Shown: positions 1 through 6,039 of the stretch, in pieces | Layout: the number at the start of each line of letters is the position of its first letter | How positions within the stretch are numbered: the first letter of the stretch is position 1 | Assembly (NCBI GenBank): GCA_025352305.1 | Contig: JANXTQ010000266.1 | Coordinates: 1-16,776 of the forward strand | Direction of reading: 5' to 3' | Origin: Actinomycetes bacterium | Lineage (GTDB): Bacteria > Actinomycetota > Acidimicrobiia > Acidimicrobiales > RAAP-2 | Length of the DNA: 16,776 nt | Notes under the pieces: generated by a model | Told to the model about the DNA's origin: nothing | The model's input: only the letters and a program-made list of their open reading frames with translations | The model's database searches: none | Made by a program: the position numbers and the translations under genes

Positions 1-889
1 AGAACTTTCGATAGATGAGAATCAGCGGCATGGTGATGAGGTCGGCGAAAATAAACGAGACCACACCACCAAAACTGATTCCGCCCGACCACAGTGCGGC
101 CGCGAGTGGGACGTTGCCCACCGAACAGACCCAGCTCAGCACCGCAATGAGCGGACCCACCAGCGCGTTTTCGAGGACGGTGAGCCAGCCGTGTCCGTGA
201 AAGAACAGACCGTGCCACGCTCCAGCGGGAACTAACGCCGCTAGCGCACCCGCCACTAAATACCCAAAGATCAGTTCGCGTCGCAACATCGTGACGTCGG
301 CCACGGCGTAATTGGCCGCGTCGGACCACGATTCGCGAGAACGAACCTTGCTTCGCCACGACGCGGGTGAGTTCGAGTCCCCCGAACCGTGGTTGTGCGC
401 CGCCGTCGAAAGAGCTGACAGTCGAGTTCGAGCGCGTTCGACGAGGGGTAAGGAAAACACGACCCCGCCCAACAGCGCCACAATCGCAATCATGACCGGC
501 CCGCCGACGAACTCGGCCGCCATGAACTGCCAGCCCATGAGCACGAGTAGAACGAGGCCCAACTCGACCACCAAGTTCGTTGACGCGATCATGAAGATCA
601 TCGCCGTGGCAAAGTCCGCTCCCTTCGCAAAGAGTGACTTCGACATCGCTGAAGCGGCGTAGGAGCAGCTCGACGACGCCATTCCGTAACCGGAGGCGCG
701 AAGTACCGCTGACATGCGGTGAGTTCCGAGTCGGCGCTGCATGCTTGACGTCGATACAAAACTCTGCACTACTCCAGAGAGGGTGAAGCCGAGAACGAGG
801 GCCCACAAGGTCTCCCAGAACATGAAGAACGCTTCACGCAATGCGTTAAGCAGTTGAGTGGCCACGCCCGCCGCGGCGAGCACGCTCAC
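1..889 (-). CDS. DUF318/ArsP-type permease, 3' end beyond window
   Basis: Integral membrane permease, probably exporting a metal ion or metalloid. The frame stays open for 296 codons from a GTG at 889-887 to the window edge, so the C-terminus is missing. Hydrophobic segments fall near residues 20-45, 90-120, 128-150, 206-226, 241-265 and 268-292. A hydrophilic loop at about 151-203 contains His165 and His167. Two family-like cores are visible: an SSSCSYAA stretch around Cys75 followed by KGADFATAM, and WVCSVGNVPLAAALW around Cys255. This two-half layout is known from pfam03773-type permeases. The GTG shares GTGA with the csoR stop, so translation is probably coupled and CsoR very likely controls it. 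I assign the family from remembered motifs. The substrate (Cu, Zn or As) is inferred only from the CsoR neighbour. Confidence 0.8.
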   Translation of the reverse strand, partial: MSVLAAAGVATQLLNALREAFFMFWETLWALVLGFTLSGVVQSFVSTSSMQRRLGTHRMSAVLRASGYGMASSSCSYAASAMSKSLFAKGADFATAMIFMIASTNLVVELGLVLLVLMGWQFMAAEFVGGPVMIAIVALLGGVVFSLPLVERARTRLSALSTAAHNHGSGDSNSPASWRSKVRSRESWSDAANYAVADVTMLRRELIFGYLVAGALAALVPAGAWHGLFFHGHGWLTVLENALVGPLIAVLSWVCSVGNVPLAAALWSGGISFGGVVSFIFADLITMPLILIYRKF

Positions 890-1173
890 GAGCGGACCAG
901 ACGAGCTATTGCGGCGGTGGCTTCAGAGATCTTGTCGTCCTTCGCATCGCCGCCTTCACTGATCGCGTTCGCGACGCAGTGACCAATGTGGTCGTCGAGA
1001 AGTTCAATAGCAACCGATTGAAGCGCTCGGGTAGTCGCCGAGATCTGATCGAGCACCTCAATGCAGTAGCGATCTTGTTCGATCATGTTCTGCAGTCCAC
1101 GCACCTGGCCCTCAATGCGGCGCAGTCGGCGCTGGATGAGAGTTCGATGATTGCTGTAGCCCGGTGTTGCCAC
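886..1173 (-). CDS. csoR: CsoR-family (DUF156) copper-sensing repressor
   Basis: Small all-helical metal-sensing repressor of 95 aa, the usual family length. The family signature IEGQVRGLQNMI is at residues 20-31. Cys37, His62 and Cys66 match the Cys-His-Cys Cu(I) site of Mycobacterium tuberculosis CsoR (Cys36, His61, Cys65). This separates it from RcnR (nickel/cobalt) and FrmR (formaldehyde) relatives. Known CsoR proteins bind operator DNA when metal-free and release it on binding Cu(I). The start is GTG at 1173-1171, preceded by AAAGGAG with 6 nt to the start codon. The predicted operator lies 14 bp upstream. The stop overlaps the permease start (GTGA). Family assignment is firm. Copper as the inducer is well supported by the ligand set but not proven. 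Confidence 0.93.
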   Translation of the reverse strand: MATPGYSNHRTLIQRRLRRIEGQVRGLQNMIEQDRYCIEVLDQISATTRALQSVAIELLDDHIGHCVANAISEGGDAKDDKISEATAAIARLVRS

Positions 1174-1186
1174 GAGGACTCCTTTC

Positions 1187-1207
1187 GTATACCCCTCTAG
1201 GGTATAC
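1187..1207 (-). promoter_or_regulatory. Predicted CsoR operator
   Basis: Perfect 8-bp inverted repeat GTATACCC / GGGTATAC (1187-1194 and 1200-1207) around a 5-bp centre CTCTA. It sits just upstream of the csoR ribosome-binding site. The arrangement TAccC...GggTA with a G/C-rich core is the known form of CsoR/RcnR-family operators. The GTATAC arms could also serve as the -10 region of the csoR promoter, so binding would block RNA polymerase. Autoregulation of the csoR-permease pair is the natural reading. Confidence 0.82.
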
Positions 1208-1258
1208 GACTGTGGGCGTCATCGGTCCACCGCGAGAGTTACAGGGGAAATGAACAGT

Positions 1259-1298
1259 CGTGTCCGAGCGGCGCGCCGACACGCGCAGCTCGGACACG
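1259..1298 (-). terminator. Long hairpin after the RCC1/Fn3 gene
   Basis: An 11-bp perfect stem (1259-1269 with 1288-1298) continues after one mismatch into a 5-bp GCGCG/CGCGC stem with a 6-nt loop. It begins 5 bp beyond the stop of the secreted RCC1/Fn3 protein and separates it from csoR downstream on the same strand. The trailing U-run is poor (ACTGTTCATTT), so it may be a weak intrinsic terminator or an RNA-stabilising hairpin. Confidence 0.65.
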
Positions 1299-1303
1299 AG
1301 AAA

Positions 1304-3913
1304 TTAAATGATCTTGATTTTCACGTTCGGCGAGAGCACCGTTCCAGCGACGCTCGTCGTCATGGTGATGGTGGAGGACTTAGCGAAAGCCACGGTGCCG
1401 ATTGCGATTCCCTTGTAGTTAGAAAAGAAGGACACCTTTTGACCGCCCGAGAAACTGAGTTGGACGAACTTGTTGGGCGGACAGTTCGTTATCGTGATCT
1501 TGAAGGACTTCTTGTGATAGGTCTTGGCCGGAATACTCACCAGCGGAACGTAGAGAGCCAAAGTCGCCGGAGTGCCGCCGACCTTGGCCACCGCTCGAAA
1601 GGTGCCATTGGACGCAATGGACATGGTCACGGTGCACTGGTGCGCCGCGTTAAAGATGCAACTAGTCATCGATGGTCCAATAGCGACCGTCGCTTTTGAG
1701 TTCGGGCTACTTCCCGCCAAAATGATCTTGAAGCTCGCGCCCTTACTGAGAACAGCTGACGCGGTCAGCATGGACAACGACGTAGCGCTGAAGGGATAGG
1801 TCACGATGGAACTGGCCGCGACGCTCGGTCCCACCACATTTTTGGCCGTGACGTTGAAGGTGTAACCCGTGGACGCGACGAGGGATTTAACGCTGCACTG
1901 AGTAACGGACACCACAACGTTGCAACTCGCTCCGCCGGGAGATGCGGTGACGTTGTACGTAGTAACGGGACTTCCCCCGTTTGAAACCGGCGCCGTCCAG
2001 CTCACGAGAACCGAACCGTTGGACGCAGTGACCTTGATTGCGGTCGGTGCGCCGGGCACCGAGGCCGGAGTCGCGTTGCTCGAAGCAGACGGCGAGGAGG
2101 CGCCCACGGCGTTGGTCGCGGTAACAGTGACGGTGTAGTTCGCTCCGTTGAGCAAGCCACTAATCGTGCAGGTCGTAGAACTCGAACCCAACACTGTGCA
2201 GGTTTTGGTCGTCGACAAGATCGTGGCCGCTGCGGTGTATCCCGTAATCGGAGTACCCCCATTGGATGCACCAGGCTGCCAAAGAACCTTCAGCGCCTGA
2301 CTCGCGGGAACCGCGTTTACCGCCGTTGGCGGGTCGGGCAACGTGATCGGCGTGGCTGATCCCGCGTGGACAACCGAGGAACTACCAATGGTGTTCTTGG
2401 CGATCAGGCTCACGTCGTAAGGCGTTCCGTTAACCAGAGAGTTAATGGTGCACCCGGTTGCACCGGCGCCGACACCGCTGCAACTAAAGGTGTTCGTTCC
2501 GTCACTCGCCGAGGCCACGTACGACGTAATGGGCGAGCCACCGTCGTTGAACGATCCCGTCCAACTGACGCTGATCGAACCGGCGGATGAGGACTGCGTT
2601 ACTCCCCGCGGCGCACCGGGGGTTGTCGCGACGCTGGACGCACTCGGCGATATGGCGATCTCGTTGGGGTAGTACGACGTAGCGGTGGAGTTATCGCCTA
2701 TCTGATTGTTGTCGTCAACTCCCCAGCAGTACAAGCTGCCGTCGGAGTCAATGGCGCACGTGTTGTAGTCGCCGCTCGACGCTGCCGTAACTACCTTGGA
2801 ACCGAGCATTCCGCCGTTCACGTGCACGGGAGAGAGTGCGTCATTGATCGTGTACCCGTCACCCACCGGCTCACCACCCCAGCAGTACAGCGCGCCACCC
2901 GTCGACGTCGCACAGGACTCGGTTCCGCCCGAGCTAATGGCGTTCAGCGATACCGACGACATCGACGAAACGTGCTTGGGGGTCAGCTGCGCCGATGAGG
3001 TGTTAGTCGAACCGTCGGGCAGACCGAGACCGTTCGTTCCAAATTTGTTCGTTCCCCAGCAGTACAACTGGTGAGCAGCGTCCAGTGCGCACGTGTGATT
3101 AGAGGACGCGGCAATGGCCGTCAAGGTTTTTCCAGCCAGGTCATTATTAGTCAAAACCGCTACGGGAACTTTCGAAACCAATTTTGTGCCGTTTCCGAGG
3201 GCCCCGTCGAGTCCATTACCCCAGCAGTAGGCCTTGCCGGCATTGTCGAGCACGCAGTAGGTACCGGCCGAACCCGCAAGCGTATTGATGGTCTTACCAC
3301 TGAGCACACCGGTTCGCTCCACCGCGACGGGAACATCAGAGTTCGTGATAGTTCCATTACCCAGCGAACCATCAACGTTGCCGCCCCAACACCAAATTTG
3401 TGACGATGAGGTCAGCACGCAAAATGACGTGGAACCCGTTCCAGCGATCTGATTAATTGTCCCAGTTAGTCCGCTGAAGGAAACGGCCGCCGGAGCGTGC
3501 GCGAGGGCAAAGCTCCCGTTGCCAATCTGACCTTGACCTCCGTATCCCCAGCAGTACACGTGAGAGCCCGTGGCCAAGATGCACGTTGTACCCGAGCCGT
3601 TGGCAAAATCCATGATGCTCGATGCGCCGAGCGTGCTCGTGAGATTGAGCAGTTCCGGCGTAGAAGCCGAATTGGTGGAACCGTCGAGCAACTGGCCGTA
3701 GTCATTTGCCCCCCAGCAGTACAGGGATCCGGTATTAGCTAGCGCGCAGTTCGTTGACTGACCCGCGTGCACCTTGACGAAGGTGACTCCGGAAATGCTG
3801 GCATAGGCCGAACCGTGCGACAGGATGAGGACGGCTAGGGCCGACAGAATGAACATGGACGCCGCGCTTGCGCGCGACGCCACGCTTCGAACTCCGACAA
3901 TGTTCGAGTGCAT
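1304..3913 (-). CDS. Secreted RCC1-propeller / triple Fn3 protein
   Basis: Exported 869-aa protein of unknown role, probably surface or extracellular binding. A signal peptide with a hydrophobic core at about 20-37 and likely cleavage after AYA-S (residue 38) is followed by seven RCC1-like repeats at about 42-420. Each has a YCWG or WCWG motif and most have a GxLGNG or GQIGNG-type tail. Cys pairs are spaced exactly 10 residues apart in every repeat (56/66, 111/121, 165/175, 220/230, 275/285, 334/344, 386/396). Three Fn3 domains follow (about 432-523, 526-616, 619-708), each with its own Cys pair. The last 160 residues are beta-rich and Lys-rich and I do not recognise them. No LPXTG motif or C-terminal membrane anchor is visible, so it is secreted or held non-covalently. 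The start is ATG at 3913-3911 with a weak GAGG 5 nt upstream. It stands alone between a hairpin and a long intergenic region. Confidence 0.88.
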   Translation of the reverse strand: MHSNIVGVRSVASRASAASMFILSALAVLILSHGSAYASISGVTFVKVHAGQSTNCALANTGSLYCWGANDYGQLLDGSTNSASTPELLNLTSTLGASSIMDFANGSGTTCILATGSHVYCWGYGGQGQIGNGSFALAHAPAAVSFSGLTGTINQIAGTGSTSFCVLTSSSQIWCWGGNVDGSLGNGTITNSDVPVAVERTGVLSGKTINTLAGSAGTYCVLDNAGKAYCWGNGLDGALGNGTKLVSKVPVAVLTNNDLAGKTLTAIAASSNHTCALDAAHQLYCWGTNKFGTNGLGLPDGSTNTSSAQLTPKHVSSMSSVSLNAISSGGTESCATSTGGALYCWGGEPVGDGYTINDALSPVHVNGGMLGSKVVTAASSGDYNTCAIDSDGSLYCWGVDDNNQIGDNSTATSYYPNEIAISPSASSVATTPGAPRGVTQSSSAGSISVSWTGSFNDGGSPITSYVASASDGTNTFSCSGVGAGATGCTINSLVNGTPYDVSLIAKNTIGSSSVVHAGSATPITLPDPPTAVNAVPASQALKVLWQPGASNGGTPITGYTAAATILSTTKTCTVLGSSSTTCTISGLLNGANYTVTVTATNAVGASSPSASSNATPASVPGAPTAIKVTASNGSVLVSWTAPVSNGGSPVTTYNVTASPGGASCNVVVSVTQCSVKSLVASTGYTFNVTAKNVVGPSVAASSIVTYPFSATSLSMLTASAVLSKGASFKIILAGSSPNSKATVAIGPSMTSCIFNAAHQCTVTMSIASNGTFRAVAKVGGTPATLALYVPLVSIPAKTYHKKSFKITITNCPPNKFVQLSFSGGQKVSFFSNYKGIAIGTVAFAKSSTITMTTSVAGTVLSPNVKIKII

Positions 3914-3952
3914 GTTGCCTCATCTAGTGAGTTGTTTTGTCCGCCTATCTTA

Positions 3953-3974
3953 CTCAGTCATGCCCAAAATCCAA
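3953..3974 (-). promoter_or_regulatory. Possible promoter of the RCC1/Fn3 gene
   Basis: On the minus strand TTGGAT (3974-3969) lies upstream of TAAGAT (3952-3947) with a 16-bp spacer, a reasonable housekeeping-type -35/-10 pair. The -10 is about 34 bp from the ATG at 3913. The -35 lies inside one arm of the inverted repeat at 3967-3989, so a protein bound there could control initiation. The prediction rests on hexamer similarity only. Confidence 0.35.
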
Positions 3975-3989
3975 GTAGAAATTGGATTT
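3967..3989. promoter_or_regulatory. Inverted repeat, possible operator
   Basis: Perfect 8-bp inverted repeat AAATCCAA (3967-3974) and TTGGATTT (3982-3989) separated by 7 bp. The AT-rich arms, centre-to-centre spacing of 15 bp and overlap with a possible -35 box suit a dimeric repressor or activator better than a terminator. No regulator gene lies beside it except the response regulator at 4372, which may or may not bind here. Confidence 0.45.
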
Positions 3990-4371
3990 CTGGTACATCA
4001 AGCAAAGTGGGGCTGTAGCCCTATAATCTTCTCAAATCTGCCTTCTTCACGTCGTCGTTGCCATGACTAGGCACTCCTAGGCCTTACTTTTCGCCAAATT
4101 GGGCGGCGACCATTACGTCGATGAACCGTTCTGTGGGGTCATGACGGCCTCGTAGGACCACCGGACACGGCGGCGAAAAGTTAGCGAGAGAGGTCCAAGG
4201 TTTCATCGAAGTAATCCCTCGAATTAGCCCGACTATCACCTCGCGGTAACCGAGTCCTCTTACTTTCAACAGGTATGCGACCAGCGCCGTTCATTGATTG
4301 GCTGCACTGCGAAAATCAAAAGCAGGCAGCAGTCGTCGATCTAGAGCTGTCGCGGCACAACGAGGTGGTCA

Positions 4372-5064
4372 ATGGTTGACCCCGAAGGCCGCCCCGTGGT
4401 GCTGCTCGTAGAGGACGAAACAAGTTACGTCGAGGCGCTCCAATTAGGACTCGGCGGCGAAGGCTTTGTCGTGAGGATTGCAGCCAGTTTGAACGAGGCC
4501 CGCGCCGTACTGGAGGGTCTCTCGCCCGACGTGGTGTTACTGGACGTCATGTTGCCCGATGGATCGGGAATCGACTTCTGTCGAGAGATACGTCAGTCCA
4601 GTGACATTCCCGTCATCATGGTGAGCGCGCGAAGTGATGAGGTCGACATTGTCCTCGGCCTGGAATTTGGTGCGGCCGACTACGTCACCAAGCCGTTTCG
4701 ATTGCGAGAGTTAGTCGCACGCATGCGAGCAGTGATGCGGCGCCACGAGCCCGCGGGCGACCACGACGTCATAACCATTGGATCGCTACGAATCGATTCC
4801 ACACGACGATCGGTGATGCGCGCTTCGCAAGAGCTCGATCTCAGCCGCAAGGAGTTCGACCTGTTATACCTACTCGCGTCGCGTCTCGGTCAAGTCGTCA
4901 CTCGAGAAGAGTGCTTGGACGCTCTGTGGTGGGGCCAGGACCTCAGTGATACCCGGACGCTCGATACCCACGTCAAACGGCTTCGCCAGAAGATTGAACA
5001 GGATTCGGGCTCTCCCGCGCACTTGATCACGATCCGCGGTGTTGGATTTCGTCTCGATCGTTAA
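4372..5064 (+). CDS. OmpR/PhoB-type response regulator, RegX3-like
   Basis: Two-component transcription factor of 230 aa, standard for the family. The receiver domain (about 9-120) has the acidic pair Glu14/Asp15, phosphoacceptor Asp58 in VVLLDVMLPDGSG, switch residue Ser85 and Lys107 in YVTKPF. The winged-helix DNA-binding domain (about 135-229) carries LSRKEFDLLYLL, VVTREECLDALWW, the recognition-helix region TLDTHVKRLRQKIE and IRGVGFRLD. It resembles RegX3/PhoP-type actinobacterial regulators from memory. No histidine kinase gene adjoins it, so the partner must be encoded elsewhere. The ATG is chosen because an in-frame stop lies about 30 bp upstream with no other start between, and AGGTGG precedes it by 4 nt. 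The peroxiredoxin gene begins 16 bp after its stop and is probably cotranscribed. Confidence 0.92.
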   Translation: MVDPEGRPVVLLVEDETSYVEALQLGLGGEGFVVRIAASLNEARAVLEGLSPDVVLLDVMLPDGSGIDFCREIRQSSDIPVIMVSARSDEVDIVLGLEFGAADYVTKPFRLRELVARMRAVMRRHEPAGDHDVITIGSLRIDSTRRSVMRASQELDLSRKEFDLLYLLASRLGQVVTREECLDALWWGQDLSDTRTLDTHVKRLRQKIEQDSGSPAHLITIRGVGFRLDR

Positions 5065-5080
5065 CGAATAGCCTGCGCAC

Positions 5081-5527
5081 ATGAACGTAGGAGACATCGC
5101 CCCCGATTTCACGCTGAACAACCAGGACGGTCAAGCCGTCTCGCTATCGGCACTGCTTCGCGCCGGACCGGTAGTTCTGTTCTTTTACCCCGCCGCAATG
5201 ACCAAGGGCTGCACTAAAGAGGCGTGCAACTTTCGCGACCTCGGCGCGGAGTTCACGGCGCTTCACGCGCAACGCATTGGAGTTTCGATGGACACCGTGG
5301 AGCGCCAAAAGCAGTTCGCCGATGGCTCGACTCTCGACTATCCACTACTGGCTGACACCGATGGCGCCGTGGCTCGCTCTTACGGCGTGAAGCGATCTCT
5401 CGACTTTCTAAAAGTTCGCCGAACAACCTTCGTGATTGGTCAAGACGGCAAACTGCTCGACGTCATTGCTCACGAGATGAACATGAACGTCCACGCCGAT
5501 CGAGCCCTCAGCGCACTTCGCGTTTAA
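5081..5527 (+). CDS. bcp: Peroxiredoxin, PrxQ/BCP type
   Basis: Thiol peroxidase of 148 aa reducing hydrogen peroxide and organic hydroperoxides in the cytosol, usually recycled by thioredoxin. The signature Px3Tx2C is present as Pro37, Thr41 and peroxidatic Cys44. Cys49 five residues later is the resolving Cys typical of atypical two-Cys PrxQ enzymes (CTKEAC). The N-terminal GDIAPDFTL and the YPLLADTDGAVARSYGV segment are also family features. It sits 16 bp behind the response regulator, probably in one transcript, with no clear Shine-Dalgarno site. Its stop overlaps the convergent fae-like stop by 3 bp, so no terminator fits between the two genes. Confidence 0.93.
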   Translation: MNVGDIAPDFTLNNQDGQAVSLSALLRAGPVVLFFYPAAMTKGCTKEACNFRDLGAEFTALHAQRIGVSMDTVERQKQFADGSTLDYPLLADTDGAVARSYGVKRSLDFLKVRRTTFVIGQDGKLLDVIAHEMNMNVHADRALSALRV

Positions 5528-6039
5528 TCGCGACGCAGAGTGCGAGCAACGTAGTAGCCGTTTATCGGCGTATCGCGTACGGCCAGGATCTCATCAATAC
5601 TTAAAATTCCAGGTCGCCCTCGTGACAGGGCTGCGGCCATGGCGGCGCGGTTGTTGTCGTAGACGGCATCGGCGTCTCGCGCGAGGGGGTCCACCCACAC
5701 AGCGGCGATCAACACGAGGTGCTCCAGCTGATCTCCATCAATGACGCCGTCATTAACGGCGTCGAGCACTCCACTGGCGACACCTAGTTGTGCCGCGCCC
5801 CACGTCAGTTGAGCGTGTTCGGGCGACGCAATGGTCGCCTTGTTGACGAACAGTGTCATGGGAAGCACGGGGATATTTGGCTGAGCAACGACTACGAATG
5901 CGGCGTGGCCCACGCTTGGTGTCGCGAGCGCGCTCACCCAGGCAGTCTCCACCGGTCCACCCTTGTCACCGAGAACCGTATTGAGATGAGCTGCTTCGAC
6001 ACCGCTGCCCACGAATGCCTCTCCGAGCTGAGTAATCAC
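5524..6039 (-). CDS. fae: Formaldehyde-activating enzyme (Fae) homologue
   Basis: Fae catalyses condensation of formaldehyde with tetrahydromethanopterin to methylene-H4MPT, for oxidation or detoxification. The 171-aa length is normal for stand-alone Fae. Family features are the N-terminal LGEAFVGSG, GDKGGPVETAW at 24-34, LPMTLFVNKATI at 59-70 and GAAQLGVASGVLDAV at 81-95. His18 aligns with the catalytic His of Methylorubrum extorquens Fae. The following HLN differs from the usual HID, so the pterin-side contact may be altered. The GTG start shares GTGA with the stop of the oxygenase gene, indicating translational coupling. No H4MPT biosynthesis or Mtd/Mch/Fhc gene is in the window, so the cofactor and true substrate are open. 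It could be a Fae-like protein with another carbonyl substrate. Confidence 0.85.
   Translation of the reverse strand: MITQLGEAFVGSGVEAAHLNTVLGDKGGPVETAWVSALATPSVGHAAFVVVAQPNIPVLPMTLFVNKATIASPEHAQLTWGAAQLGVASGVLDAVNDGVIDGDQLEHLVLIAAVWVDPLARDADAVYDNNRAAMAAALSRGRPGILSIDEILAVRDTPINGYYVARTLRRD

Larger units (their letters stand above)
3914..4371. other. 458-bp intergenic region between divergent genes
   Basis: Divergent control region for the secreted RCC1/Fn3 gene (minus) and the response regulator (plus). It holds a perfect inverted repeat at 3967-3989, a possible minus-strand promoter at 3953-3974, and an AGTnATGCCC motif at 3956-3965 shared with the two small Fn3 genes at the right end. The half from about 4000 to 4371 contains only a 61-codon minus-strand ORF (4084-4269) with no recognisable motif, which I do not accept as a gene. 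No tRNA, repeat array or terminator is visible. The response regulator start is preceded by AGGTGG, 4 nt from its ATG. Confidence 0.5.

Noticed and set aside
312..662. 116-codon plus-strand ORF
   Set aside because: Shadow of the minus-strand permease, whose frame is open from 889 to the window edge with clear membrane segments.
4084..4269. 61-codon minus-strand ORF in the intergenic region
   Set aside because: No ribosome-binding site, no recognisable motif and weak third-position bias; short ORFs of this length are expected by chance.
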